Notes under the pieces: model-generated | Told to the model about the DNA's origin: nothing | Databases searched by the model: none | Seen by the model: only the letters and a program-made list of their open reading frames with translations | Shown: piece after piece, positions 1 through 8,566 of the stretch | Numbering within the stretch: the stretch's first letter is position 1 | Layout of the letters: each line of letters begins with the position of its first letter | Translations under genes and position numbers: made by a program | Source of the DNA: CAZJWR01 sp964549765 | GTDB lineage: Bacteria; Zixibacteria; MSB-5A5; GN15; JAAZOE01 | Length of the DNA stretch: 59,293 nucleotides | Direction: 5' to 3' | Assembly: GCA_964549765.1 (NCBI GenBank) | Contig: CAZJWR010000020.1 | Coordinates: 1-59,293, forward strand

Positions 1-20
1 TGCAAAAAAATCCGTATTCG

Positions 21-42
21 GCGCACGAAACTTCTCGTGCGC
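21..42. repeat. Stem-loop near window start
   Basis: Perfect 8-bp inverted repeat (GCGCACGA at 21-28 with TCGTGCGC at 35-42) around a 6-nt loop. There is no adjoining T-run on the + strand. On the - strand a run of seven T lies about 14 nt after the stem, too far for a classical terminator. The rest of 43-304 shows no gene or recognisable RNA. Confidence 0.35.
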
Positions 43-304
43 GGGCCTGACAAACCTCCATGTCCAGCTACGACCTTCAACACCGAAATCCGCCAAAAGT
101 TCACTTTTTCTTTGGGTCAATTTTGAGAAATTATTCACAAATTTTTCACTAACAGCCTGTCGGTTTTGCCGGACAAACGGGCTGCCAGAAAATATATAAC
201 TCATTGTTATTAAATCATATATGATACCATTGCAGCGCCCGGATGAATAAATAAGCGGACTAATTATATCGCAATTGATTGGGCATAATTTCGCCGCATT
301 TCTA

Positions 305-332
305 TTGACAAATTTTCTGCGAACGGTATATT
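305..332 (+). promoter_or_regulatory. Sigma-70-type promoter of the sensor kinase locus
   Basis: TTGACA at 305-310, a 16-nt spacer and TATATT at 327-332 give a near-consensus promoter. It would start transcription near 339 and leave a leader of roughly 87 nt before the kinase ATG at 426. No other feature was seen in 1-425 apart from the stem-loop at 21-42. Confidence 0.6.
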
Positions 333-425
333 TCAGCAGCGAATTGCAGGGTTGTTGTGACACCTTCGGTCTGACACCATTATCGCAACCCGGACGAAAT
401 CGGTTCACGCCGGGATGGGGTTGCC

Positions 426-2159
426 ATGAATGCGGTGCCGCCACAGAACGCCACGCCTGTACTCGGACCTTCCCCGTACAATGATGAGCATTATCGGGAA
501 CTAAAACGCCGTAATATCATCCGGCTGCTGATCACCTACCTCACGCCGTTGATCCTTTTGACTGTCTATTTTTTCGTGCAGTACGATGCGATGGTGCGCG
601 AGGGGCGCCGCCTGCATCTCCGGGCGATCGCCGAAAACCAGGCCAATACGCTCAATCTGTTTCTCAGCGAACGGCTGGTCAACCTGTCCAATCTCTTCAA
701 CGATCCCAAATTTCCCGCCTCGCCGACGTCGGCGGATATGGATGGATATTTGACACGTTTGAAACGGAGTAGCCTGGCCTTTGTCGATATCGGATTTTTC
801 GATTCATCCGGGGTGCAGGCCGCCTACGCCGGTCCGTATCCCTCTCTGGAAATGCGCAACTACGGCTCGGAGGCTTGGTATCAGGAACTCAAGAATAGAG
901 ACAGCAATTTCGTCATCACCGATATCTACCTCGGCTTTCGCAATCAGCCGCATTTCACCATCGCCGTGCGCAAAACGACCGGCGGCCGCTTTCTGGTGCT
1001 GCGGGCGACGCTGAGCCCGGACAAGCTTCACGAATATATCACCAGCCTCGAGGGATCCAGCGAGGTCAACACCTCCATCGTCAACACCGCCGGATTCTAT
1101 CAGGTGGTGACGCCCAATATCGGCACGCCGCTGGAAACGTCGTCGATCGTTCCCCCGCGGACACCGCGCCTGGGCGTGGAAAACGTCAATATCGAAGGTT
1201 CCTCCGTAACCTACGCCTATTCCTGGCTGCGCACCGCCGACTGGGCGCTGACGGTGCAATGGTCCGGCGATCATATCGGCAGTCTTCTGTCGGAATTCGG
1301 CATCAAGACGATCGCCATCGCCGCCGGTGTGATCCTGCTGATTTTCGTCATCATCATCAACCGCGCCCGCAAACTGGTCGACATGCAGAAGGATTCGGAT
1401 CGCACCCGGGCGCAACTGGAGCACGCCGCGAAGCTGGCCTCAGTGGGAGAACTGGCGGCCGGGATCGCTCACGAGATCAACAATCCGCTGGCCGTCATCA
1501 GCGAGGAAGCGGGTTTGATGAAGGATTTGATGAGCCCCGAGTTCGGCGGCAGTATCAGCCGCGAGGAAATCACCGAGCGCCTCGACACCATCAGCGAATC
1601 GGTTTTCCGCTGCCGCGATATCACCCGCAAACTGCTGGGATTCGTCCGCAAAACCGATTTCGATCTCAAACCCCATAGCGTCCGGCGGTTGATCGACAGC
1701 GTCGTCGACGGGCTGCTGGGGCCGGAGATGGCCGTCTCCAATATCGAACTTATCCGCGATTTCAAGCCGAACGTCCCCGAAATCGTCACTGACGGCAATC
1801 AATTTCAACAGGTGCTTCTTAATATCATCAATAACGCCCGCGACGCCATCGTCGGGCCGGGGAAGATCACCATTACCACCTCCTTCGTCGACGGCATGGT
1901 GCAGATCACTATCGCCGACACCGGCAAGGGCGTCGCCCCCGATCGGATGGACAAAATATTCATGCCGTTCTATACGACCAAGGAGGTCGGCAAAGGAACC
2001 GGATTGGGATTGTCAGTCAGCTATGGCATCATTCGAAGTCTCGGCGGGACAATAACGGTCGACAGCACGGTCGGAGCCGGGACCACATTTACCATACGAA
2101 TGCCGCTGCGTCCGGGACGGACCAACGCCTCGGAGCCGGCCGGGAGAAAGACTGTATGA
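426..2159 (+). CDS. Membrane sensor histidine kinase (Cache-type)
   Basis: A 577-residue two-component sensor. It has a membrane segment at about residues 31-50, a periplasmic region of some 240 residues resembling a double-Cache sensor, and a second membrane segment at about 294-314. The HisKA helix follows, with the phospho-acceptor His in GIAHEINNPL (about H349). A HATPase_c domain shows the N box (NIINNARDAI, about 466-475), the G1 box DTGKG (about 498) and the G2 box GTGLGLS. The family autophosphorylates on His and passes phosphate to a receiver. The stop overlaps the next start by 4 nt (ATGA), so it is translationally coupled to CBS and receiver genes downstream. Its partner is probably one of the two receivers at 3314 and 5369, which is inference. 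The ligand cannot be read from sequence. Confidence 0.93.
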   Translation: MNAVPPQNATPVLGPSPYNDEHYRELKRRNIIRLLITYLTPLILLTVYFFVQYDAMVREGRRLHLRAIAENQANTLNLFLSERLVNLSNLFNDPKFPASPTSADMDGYLTRLKRSSLAFVDIGFFDSSGVQAAYAGPYPSLEMRNYGSEAWYQELKNRDSNFVITDIYLGFRNQPHFTIAVRKTTGGRFLVLRATLSPDKLHEYITSLEGSSEVNTSIVNTAGFYQVVTPNIGTPLETSSIVPPRTPRLGVENVNIEGSSVTYAYSWLRTADWALTVQWSGDHIGSLLSEFGIKTIAIAAGVILLIFVIIINRARKLVDMQKDSDRTRAQLEHAAKLASVGELAAGIAHEINNPLAVISEEAGLMKDLMSPEFGGSISREEITERLDTISESVFRCRDITRKLLGFVRKTDFDLKPHSVRRLIDSVVDGLLGPEMAVSNIELIRDFKPNVPEIVTDGNQFQQVLLNIINNARDAIVGPGKITITTSFVDGMVQITIADTGKGVAPDRMDKIFMPFYTTKEVGKGTGLGLSVSYGIIRSLGGTITVDSTVGAGTTFTIRMPLRPGRTNASEPAGRKTV

Positions 2160-2701
2160 AGGCGCAATGCGTCAAAGACATCATGATACCGATTGACAGG
2201 TACGCGGTGGTCCGCGACGACGNNNNNNNNNNNNNNNNNNNNNNNNNNNNNNNNNNNNNNNNNNNNNNNNNNNNNNNNNNNNNNNNNNNNNNNNNNNNNN
2301 NNNNNNNNNNNNNNNNNNNNNNCGTCATCGGGCAGATCGGCCATCTCGATTTTTTGGCCGCCCTGGGACCGCGCTATCCCTGGAAACACGACGTGGACGC
2401 CATGACGAGGGCCGGCGTCGACCCCGCCACACTGGATTCGCTGATGGAAAGCCAGCATTTTTGGCAGGATAATCTTGACGACGCCTGCCGCCGGGCGCGC
2501 GCCGCCAAAGTCGCCGATATCATGCATCCCGTATCGGACAGTATCGACGAGATGGCGCCCATCGCCGAGGCGATCCGGAAAATCGTCATGCTCCGGGCCA
2601 TGCGAATGCTGGTGCTGCGAGGCGGCGAGGCGGTCGGGATCGTGCGTCTCGCCGATCTGTTCGCCGAAATCGCCGATCGTATCGAGGCTATCGAAGAATA
2701 A
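2156..2701 (+). CDS. CBS-domain protein, interrupted by an assembly gap
   Basis: Small soluble protein starting with the CBS-like motif VKDIMIPIDRYAVV and ending in a second CBS unit with the sequence VADIMHPVSD. One hundred N (2223-2322) hide about 34 residues. The paralogue immediately downstream has 36 residues between the equivalent anchors, so the gap size is about right and the frame is probably intact. CBS pairs bind adenine nucleotides or act as allosteric and docking modules. Start ATG overlaps the kinase stop by 4 nt. Position between a sensor kinase and a receiver-transporter fusion suggests a cytosolic regulator of that transport system (inference). Confidence 0.8.
   Translation: MKAQCVKDIMIPIDRYAVVRDDXXXXXXXXXXXXXXXXXXXXXXXXXXXXXXXXXXVIGQIGHLDFLAALGPRYPWKHDVDAMTRAGVDPATLDSLMESQHFWQDNLDDACRRARAAKVADIMHPVSDSIDEMAPIAEAIRKIVMLRAMRMLVLRGGEAVGIVRLADLFAEIADRIEAIEE
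2223..2322. other. Assembly gap (100 N)
   Basis: One hundred N inside the first CBS gene. Unlike the other two gaps in this window, the flanks (…GACGACG and CGTCATCGGG…) do not repeat each other, so real sequence appears to be missing here. Confidence 0.95.
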
Positions 2702-2737
2702 TCATTGGCCCGGCGAATCAGACCGGGAGGAAGGTCG

Positions 2738-3295
2738 ATGGATACAAAAACAGTCAAGGATTTGATGGTGCCGCTGGATGAGTACGCGGTGGTGCCGGAA
2801 GAGGCCACGCTGCTGGACGCCATCATCGCCTTGGAGGAGGCGCAGAAACGTCTTCCCGAAGGCCGCCAGCCGCATCGCGCCGTGCTTGTCGCCGGCAAAA
2901 ACAAGAAGATTGTCGGAAAGGTCGGCCAACTGGCATTTCTCAAAGCCCTGGAGCCGAAATACAACGTCCTCGGCGATCTTGAAATGCTGGCCCGGGCGGG
3001 AGTCCAATCCGATTTCATTTCATCGATGATGGAGAATTACCAGTTCTTTCAGGACAGCCTGACCGATCTGTGCTGGCGGGGCCGCAACATCCGGGTGCGA
3101 GACGTCATGCGCCCGGTGGCCGAACACATCAACGAAAACGCTTCGCTCCGCGAGGCCATTCATCAAATCATCATGTTGCAGACGCTCTCGATTCTGGTCA
3201 CGCGCGGGTCGGAGGTGGTCGGGCTGCTTAGGCTCTCTGACCTGTACGAAGAAGTCGCCGCGCAGATAAAAAACGCCCCGAGCGAATGCGAATAA
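2738..3295 (+). CDS. CBS-domain pair protein
   Basis: A 185-residue paralogue of the preceding gene: VKDLMVPLDEYAVV at the N-terminus and RVRDVMRPVAEHI at the start of the second CBS unit, with the same central helix pattern and MLQTLSILVTRG near the end. ATG 2738 is preferred over the TTG at 2705 because GGGAGGAAG (2726-2734) sits just upstream and the alignment with the paralogue begins here. Tandem duplication with divergence is evident. The two proteins probably form a heteromeric or sequential regulatory pair in the operon that includes the sensor kinase and the receiver-SLC13 fusion; that role is inferred from context. Confidence 0.85.
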   Translation: MDTKTVKDLMVPLDEYAVVPEEATLLDAIIALEEAQKRLPEGRQPHRAVLVAGKNKKIVGKVGQLAFLKALEPKYNVLGDLEMLARAGVQSDFISSMMENYQFFQDSLTDLCWRGRNIRVRDVMRPVAEHINENASLREAIHQIIMLQTLSILVTRGSEVVGLLRLSDLYEEVAAQIKNAPSECE

Positions 3296-3313
3296 CAACG
3301 AGGGAAACGTGAG

Positions 3314-5347
3314 ATGCCCAGAGTCCTTTTGGTAGACGATGAGGATAAATTCCGCGAATCGATGGCCAACCGGCTGCGGTTGCGGGGGTACGACGTCGTC
3401 GGTGTCAGCAATGGCGAAGACGCCATCAAGCGGGTGCGAAGCGATAACGAAATCGACGTCGTTATCCTCGACCGCAAAATGCCCGGCATGAGCGGCGAGC
3501 AGGCGCTCAAGGAAATCCACACCTTCCGCCCGGCCATCCAGGTCATCATGCTGACCGGCCACGGGTCGCTCAATTCGGCCATGGAGGTCGGCAAACTGGA
3601 AGCGTTTTCGTATCTGCAGAAACCGTGCGAGCTGGAGGATCTGGTCAAGAATATCGAAGAGGCCCGGGAAAACAAAATCATCGCCATGGAGCGCCACGAA
3701 ATTCCGCACGTGGAAAAAGGATCGGCATGGAGATGGCTCAAAGGGTCGCATAATTCCCGGCCGGGGGTGATAATGCTGGCGGCGGTGCTGTTTATCGCGC
3801 TGCTCGTCATGCCGACACCCAAACGGATGATGCAGATCATCTCGGCGCCGAAAACAAGTCAATTAACCGATCCCAACATGGGATATGCCAGTTATCGTAA
3901 GATGAAAGACGGCGAAACGATCGCCGACTATTACAGCAAATCATCGGGCATGGGGGTTACGAGAGTCGATGCCGAGGGCAAGAAGCTCTCCGAACCGATG
4001 CCGCCGCAGAAAGTGGCCTTCAAGGCGCGCGTTATGCTGGGGATATTGGTGGTGGCGGCGATGTGCTGGGCCACCGGCGCCATACCGGTCGGCGTCACAG
4101 CGCTCCTGGTCGGCGTTTTCATGTATTTCTTCGGCATCCTTAAACCGGACGATATCGCCGCCGCCTATGCCAAAGATTCGGTTATCTTCATCTTCGGCGT
4201 GCTCGCGATTGCGCTGGCCATCGGCAAAACCGGGCTCGACCGGCGCATCGGTCTGTTGCTTCTGGGTCCGGCCAAAAACCTGGCCCTGTTTCTTTTCATT
4301 TTTCTCCCGATGCTGGGGATGGCATGTTCGTTCGTTTCTGAACACGCCTTGATCGCTTTTATCATGCCGCTGTTTATCATGGTCTATGCTTCGTCGGTAC
4401 GGGCGGCAGGTCTCAGAAAAGATCGGGCCTTGGCCGTCATGCTTATTCTGTCGGTCTGCTATGCGGCCAATTGCGGCGGACCGGGATCGCCGGCCGCAGG
4501 CGGGCGCAATGCCGTCATGCTCGGCATACTCACCGATTATGGTATCGCACCGTCGTTCGGGCAGTGGGTGATGTACGGTTTGCCGTTCGTGCCGGTCATG
4601 GCGCTGGTTATCGCACTCTACTTCTTTCTCATGTTCCGCCGGAAATTACAGGTGACCGACCTCAATATATCATCGCTGGTACGGCAGGCCTCGGAAAAAA
4701 TCGGGCCGATGAACAAGAACGAATACCTGACAGCCGCGACGCTGATCCTGCTGATTATCCTGTGGATCACATCCAGCGACGTCTACGGCCTAGGCGGCCC
4801 CGTGATCCTGTGCATCGTCCTCCTCAATATCTTGCGCATCCTTCGCTGGCGCGATATAGCGTCGATCCCCTGGGATGTCGTCGCGCTCTATGCCAGCGCC
4901 ACGGCATTGGGCAAGGGCCTGGCGGTGACCGGTGCGGCGTTGTTTATGGCCGACGGTTTCATCGGCATCCTTCCCGATTTCCTGACCCACGGCACCGGTT
5001 TGGCGGTCGCGGCCAGCCTTTTCACCGGGGTGACCACCAATTTTATGAGCGACGGCGCTACCGTCTCGGCCATTGGACCGATTACCATCCCGATGGCGAC
5101 CATTTCCGGCACGCACCCTTGGATGGTTGGGCTGTCGACGGCATTCGCGTCGTCGTTCGCGCACATGCTGATCATCGGCACGCCCAACAATGCCATTGCC
5201 TATGCCATGGCCAAAGATCCCATCACCGGCGAGCAATTGGTTACCCTGGGCGACTTCCTGAAGCACGGCGCGGCCATACTGGTGCTGTCGTTCATCGTTC
5301 TTTGGGGCTGGACATTTCTGGGATACTGGCGTATCATTGGCTTTTAG
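3314..5347 (+). CDS. Receiver domain fused to SLC13/DASS anion transporter
   Basis: A 677-residue fusion. Residues 1-125 are a CheY-like receiver with the acidic pair D8/D9, phospho-acceptor D53 in ILDRKMPG, T81 and K103. After a linker the chain becomes a polytopic membrane protein from about residue 150, with many hydrophobic segments. Two SLC13 (divalent anion:Na+ symporter) re-entrant motifs are recognisable: NCGGPGSPAAGGRN and TNFMSDGATVSAIGPITIP. Family members move dicarboxylates, sulfate or related anions with Na+. Here transport would be directly gated by phosphorylation (inference). In the second motif the usual SNT reads SDG. Operon with the kinase, CBS genes and a lone receiver. 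Confidence 0.9.
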   Translation: MPRVLLVDDEDKFRESMANRLRLRGYDVVGVSNGEDAIKRVRSDNEIDVVILDRKMPGMSGEQALKEIHTFRPAIQVIMLTGHGSLNSAMEVGKLEAFSYLQKPCELEDLVKNIEEARENKIIAMERHEIPHVEKGSAWRWLKGSHNSRPGVIMLAAVLFIALLVMPTPKRMMQIISAPKTSQLTDPNMGYASYRKMKDGETIADYYSKSSGMGVTRVDAEGKKLSEPMPPQKVAFKARVMLGILVVAAMCWATGAIPVGVTALLVGVFMYFFGILKPDDIAAAYAKDSVIFIFGVLAIALAIGKTGLDRRIGLLLLGPAKNLALFLFIFLPMLGMACSFVSEHALIAFIMPLFIMVYASSVRAAGLRKDRALAVMLILSVCYAANCGGPGSPAAGGRNAVMLGILTDYGIAPSFGQWVMYGLPFVPVMALVIALYFFLMFRRKLQVTDLNISSLVRQASEKIGPMNKNEYLTAATLILLIILWITSSDVYGLGGPVILCIVLLNILRILRWRDIASIPWDVVALYASATALGKGLAVTGAALFMADGFIGILPDFLTHGTGLAVAASLFTGVTTNFMSDGATVSAIGPITIPMATISGTHPWMVGLSTAFASSFAHMLIIGTPNNAIAYAMAKDPITGEQLVTLGDFLKHGAAILVLSFIVLWGWTFLGYWRIIGF

Positions 5348-5368
5348 CCACACATGAGGACTATCGAT

Positions 5369-5857
5369 ATGGCGAGAAAAATAAAATTGCTGATCGTCGA
5401 CGACGAGGTCAAATTCCTCGATTCCATGGCCCAGCGTCTGGAACTGCGCGATTTCGACGTCACCAAGGCTTCCAGCGGCGCGCAGGCGCTGGAAGCGGCT
5501 CGCTCCGGCAAATTCGACCTGGCCCTGCTCGATCTAAAAATGCCGGGCATGGACGGCACCGAGGTGCTACAGCATTTGAAGCAGGAGCACAAATATCTCG
5601 AGGTCATTATTTTGACCGGGCACGGTTCGCTCGATTCGGCGGTGGAATGCACCAAGCTGGGGGCGTTTGGCTATCTTCCCAAGCCGTATGAACTCGATAA
5701 CTTGCTGACGGTGCTCAAGCAGGCGTATGAGGCACGGCTGACGAAAAAATTTCAGGCCGACGCCGAACGGATGGCGAAAATCCAGAAGCTGGCCGCCGGC
5801 TCGTCACCGCTGGGCATCCTCCGCGAGCTGCAAAAGCTGGACGATGACGTGAAGTAG
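5369..5857 (+). CDS. Response regulator receiver protein
   Basis: A 162-residue receiver starting MARKIKLLIVDDEV, with the acidic pair, phospho-acceptor Asp in LALLDLKMPGMDG, the switch Thr in ILTGHGS and the Lys in PKPYE. A Lys-rich C-terminal helix follows, with no DNA-binding or enzymatic output domain. ATG 5369 is preferred over ATG 5354 because GAGGA (5356-5360) is well spaced for it. It closely resembles the receiver fused to the transporter just upstream, suggesting duplication. It may serve as a phosphate sink or a relay to another partner (inference). Last gene of the kinase/CBS/transporter operon. Confidence 0.88.
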   Translation: MARKIKLLIVDDEVKFLDSMAQRLELRDFDVTKASSGAQALEAARSGKFDLALLDLKMPGMDGTEVLQHLKQEHKYLEVIILTGHGSLDSAVECTKLGAFGYLPKPYELDNLLTVLKQAYEARLTKKFQADAERMAKIQKLAAGSSPLGILRELQKLDDDVK

Positions 5858-5966
5858 GGGAATTTCGTTATGTCGGAGATTTAGCAACAAACCTGCGGCA
5901 AGCCGTGGGGCACCCGCGGACATAAATGCGCGAGCAATATTTTTAAAATACAAACGGGAGGGTATC

Positions 5967-7256
5967 ATGCGCATCGTCTTTTTCATCATCTTGCTTATGC
6001 TGTTCGTGATGCAATATGTATATCCGGATCAGCCGGCTGAACGGCGGGACGCCCGGAATGCTCGAACTGTTTCTTCGGAAACATCGGGCAACCCGGAAAG
6101 TTGGCTGGTTGCATCGTGCAATCGTTTCGGGCTAGACTTATTCCACGAGATAGCGAAATCGGACGACCCGAATACTAATATCGTTGTCTCACCCGTCTCC
6201 GCGATTTATGCACTGGGAATGGTTTACAATGCCGCCGGAGGTGAAACGCGGAAGGCCATCGCCGATGTTCTCGATGCAAAGGGATTGTCCGAGCAGGCGA
6301 TCAATGAAGCGTTCCGGCACCTGAATGGAATACTGACACACGCTGATCCGGAGGTTAATTTCTATGCGGCACGATCGGTATGGACCCGCCTGGGCAAACC
6401 GATTCAGCCAAGATTTATCGCCGCCTGCAGCACATATTTCGATGCAAGTGCGAAGGAAATCGATTTTCGGGCCCCGTGGGCGGCGGACACGATTAATGAT
6501 TGGGTCAATCGGGCGACCGAGGGAAAGATAGCCGAAATGGTGTCACAGCCCCTTGATGAGGACTTTGCCATGATTGTCCTGAATGCCGCATATTTCGAGG
6601 CGTCATGGACGTTTCCGTTCGATTCCACTAAGACGCGTCTTTGGCCGTTCAGGCACGCCGATGGGTCGCAATCCGAGTGTCGCATGATGTTTCTCGACGA
6701 CGACGAACATGTTGTAAAAAGCGGCACGCGCTATTTCGTGAACGACAGCGACGCCACCTACTTCGAGAACGAATTGTTCCAGGCGGCCAGCCTGCCCTAC
6801 GGGGAAAGAAGATTCCGCATGACCGTGATGGTCCCGGATTCGTTGCTGTCGATAGATAGCCTTATAAACGCGATGACGCGGGAGAACTGGCCGTTCTGGC
6901 GAAACGGCTTTCATCCCTCGAAATTCGCGGTGGGATTGCCGAAATTCACGTTCCGTTACGAGAAGGATTTGAAGAAGGCTCTTGGGACGCTCGGGTTGGC
7001 GACAGCTTTCGATCCGGGCACGTGTGATCTGAGTAACGCCTTTGCCGACAGCGTGGGGTGGATTGATAAGGTGATGCAAAAGTCGTTCATTCGTGTGGAC
7101 GAGAAAGGCACGGAGGCGATCGATGTTACCGACTATGTTGCCTCCGATTCCGTCACTCCCTGCGTGCTGGCGGATAGGCCGTTTCTGTTTGTTATCGATG
7201 AAGCGAGATCGGGAATTATCCTGTTTATCGGCAAAATCGCCGATCCGGTGTTTTAA
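5967..7256 (+). CDS. Secreted serpin-family protein
   Basis: A 429-residue protein with an N-terminal hydrophobic export segment (about residues 1-20) and the complete serpin fold. Recognisable parts are NIVVSPVSAIYALGMVYNAA near residue 70, the breach/shutter region VLNAAYFEASW, LPKFTFRYEKDL, and the C-terminal ADRPFLFVI. Serpins trap serine or cysteine proteases by cleavage of a reactive-centre loop. The loop here begins DEKGTEAIDVTDY, whereas inhibitory serpins carry small residues (AAAT/S) at the hinge. Asp and Tyr in the hinge make classical inhibition doubtful. GGGAGGG precedes the ATG. Serpins are uncommon in bacteria, so acquisition or a surface protease-control role is plausible. Confidence 0.88.
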   Translation: MRIVFFIILLMLFVMQYVYPDQPAERRDARNARTVSSETSGNPESWLVASCNRFGLDLFHEIAKSDDPNTNIVVSPVSAIYALGMVYNAAGGETRKAIADVLDAKGLSEQAINEAFRHLNGILTHADPEVNFYAARSVWTRLGKPIQPRFIAACSTYFDASAKEIDFRAPWAADTINDWVNRATEGKIAEMVSQPLDEDFAMIVLNAAYFEASWTFPFDSTKTRLWPFRHADGSQSECRMMFLDDDEHVVKSGTRYFVNDSDATYFENELFQAASLPYGERRFRMTVMVPDSLLSIDSLINAMTRENWPFWRNGFHPSKFAVGLPKFTFRYEKDLKKALGTLGLATAFDPGTCDLSNAFADSVGWIDKVMQKSFIRVDEKGTEAIDVTDYVASDSVTPCVLADRPFLFVIDEARSGIILFIGKIADPVF

Positions 7257-7281
7257 GAGGGAATAAACCGAAGGACTCGTG

Positions 7282-8064
7282 ATGACCGACATCAGGGCGT
7301 TTGAAAACCTGGCGAACGAATATGATAATTTCCGGCCGGGGTATCTGCCAGAGATATTAGAATCACTGCGAGAATTTATCGCTTCGGGGGGTGTTTCCAG
7401 CGGGCACATCATCGATGTCGGCGCCGGGACCGGTATCAGTACTCGTGCGTTAGCCGCAGTATTCGGACAGCGCTATTGCGTAACCGGCTTGGAACCGTGC
7501 CTGCCCATGCTTCAAAAGGCGATCCTGTATTCCAAGACAGACAATAATATCGCCTATGTGGTCGGCGCTGCGGAGAACCTGCCGGCACACGGCAAATCGG
7601 CATGCCTGGTTGCGACCGCGCAGTCGGTCCATTGGTTTGATCGGCCCGTGTTTTATCGGGAAGCCGCGCGGGTACTGCAGCGGGACGGCGGCCTGGCCAT
7701 CTTGCAGAATAATCGCGATTGGCAAAAGAGCGCCTTTCTTGAAGCCTACGAGGAATTTCTGGAAAAGCACAGCGAACACTATAGCAGGTACTACCGATCA
7801 TTCGATATCGCGGCCGAATTAGGCAATCTCCGGGATTTCGAGGTCGCCGAGCCGATTTCCAAATCATGGGATCGGCGTATGAATGTGGACGATTTTATCG
7901 GGTTATCCCTTTCATCAACGAAGACGAAAAACATCGTACGAAGAATCGGCAGGAAACAGACGGAACGGAAAATCAGAGATCTGGCCCGGAAATATCACCC
8001 GAAGGCCGAAATCCTGTCGGTCCCCTACAAGACAGAGCTGTATCTGGCGCGATGCAGACGATAG
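7282..8064 (+). CDS. SAM-dependent methyltransferase (class I)
   Basis: About 260 residues. The SAM-binding motif I is IDVGAGTGISTRAL, followed by motif II near GLEPCLPML and a UbiE/Methyltransf_11-like core with AENLPAHGKSACLV and the motif LQRDGGLAIL. Family members methylate small molecules; the substrate cannot be told from sequence. GTG 7279 and ATG 7282 are both possible starts; ATG is preferred. It lies 22-25 nt after the serpin stop and may be co-transcribed with it. The C-terminal 70 residues are Lys/Arg rich (KTKNIVRRIGRKQTERK). Confidence 0.82.
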   Translation: MTDIRAFENLANEYDNFRPGYLPEILESLREFIASGGVSSGHIIDVGAGTGISTRALAAVFGQRYCVTGLEPCLPMLQKAILYSKTDNNIAYVVGAAENLPAHGKSACLVATAQSVHWFDRPVFYREAARVLQRDGGLAILQNNRDWQKSAFLEAYEEFLEKHSEHYSRYYRSFDIAAELGNLRDFEVAEPISKSWDRRMNVDDFIGLSLSSTKTKNIVRRIGRKQTERKIRDLARKYHPKAEILSVPYKTELYLARCRR

Positions 8065-8140
8065 CGGCGGGTCGTCGAAACCCGCTTGGGCTTGGGTACA
8101 CAGGCTTACCGAAATCCGGGCAGGGGGATACCGTATTCGC

Positions 8141-8169
8141 TTGCATCAAATTATTGCGTAAAGTATGTT
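8141..8169 (+). promoter_or_regulatory. Putative sigma-70 promoter of small peptide 1
   Basis: TTGCAT at 8141-8146, a 17-nt spacer and TATGTT at 8164-8169, about 85 nt before the peptide start. The element GCTTGCAT also occurs upstream of the second small peptide gene (10209-10216). Confidence 0.45.
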
Positions 8170-8252
8170 GTGATTTAAGGCGGCCCCAACGTACTCCGGA
8201 CGCGCCGCCTTCCTGCCACACGGCAGGATACCTCAGGAAGGGAGGTGACGCC

Positions 8253-8360
8253 ATGATCTATCTGATTAATCCCCATGATGTACTCAAGGGCAAACCGTGC
8301 AAGACGAACTGCTATCCGGTTTTTTGCGCAATCAAACCTCTTTACGGCATCGGCCCGTAA
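8253..8360 (+). CDS. Small Cys-containing peptide 1 (35 aa), RiPP-like
   Basis: An ATG-initiated 35-codon ORF with a strong ribosome binding site (AAGGGAGGTGA, 8238-8248). The product begins MIYLINPHD, has Cys at residues 16, 20 and 25, and ends in CAIKPLYGIGP. It is homologous over its whole length to the ORF at 10303-10413: MIYL-[IV]-[ND]-P-x-D at the N-terminus, PC-x3-C in the middle and C-[AG]-[IV]-KPL-[YH]-G-[IV] at the end. It has no signal peptide. Short size, conserved N- and C-terminal blocks and spaced Cys suggest a precursor peptide or a small metal-binding peptide. No modifying enzyme such as a radical SAM protein is in the window. Function unknown. Confidence 0.65.
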   Translation: MIYLINPHDVLKGKPCKTNCYPVFCAIKPLYGIGP

Positions 8361-8387
8361 TGTAAAATCATGGTAGGAACGTTCGGC

Positions 8388-8418
8388 CGGTCTCATCCGC
8401 CGACGGTGGATGGGACCG
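8388..8418 (+). terminator. Stem-loop after small peptide 1
   Basis: An 11-bp stem with one G-U pair, GGTCTCATCC (8389-8398) with GGATGGGACC (8408-8417) plus one closing pair, and a 9-nt loop. It lies 28 nt after the peptide stop. There is no U-run, so it may be a transcript-end or stabilising hairpin rather than a classical terminator. Confidence 0.4.
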
Positions 8419-8566
8419 CCGGACGATTTCCGACACTTCCAGCGCCTATTGCGCGACCATGACGAAGTCCCCATGCTCGTCTCCGACCACCACCGGCATC
8501 GACGGTTCCGAATCGGCATCGCACCGCATCCGGCCCCGCTTGCGCGTTCTCGCTACGGAGTAATAA

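Noticed and set aside
275..484. 69-codon ORF overlapping the sensor kinase start
   Set aside because: It has Cys residues and could be mistaken for a small peptide, but it has no ribosome binding site, overlaps the promoter at 305-332 and has no homologue in the window.
4471..5691. 406-codon + strand ORF overlapping the SLC13 fusion and the receiver gene
   Set aside because: Arg/Pro/His-rich shadow frame of a GC-rich coding region; no domain, and the true frames are unambiguous.
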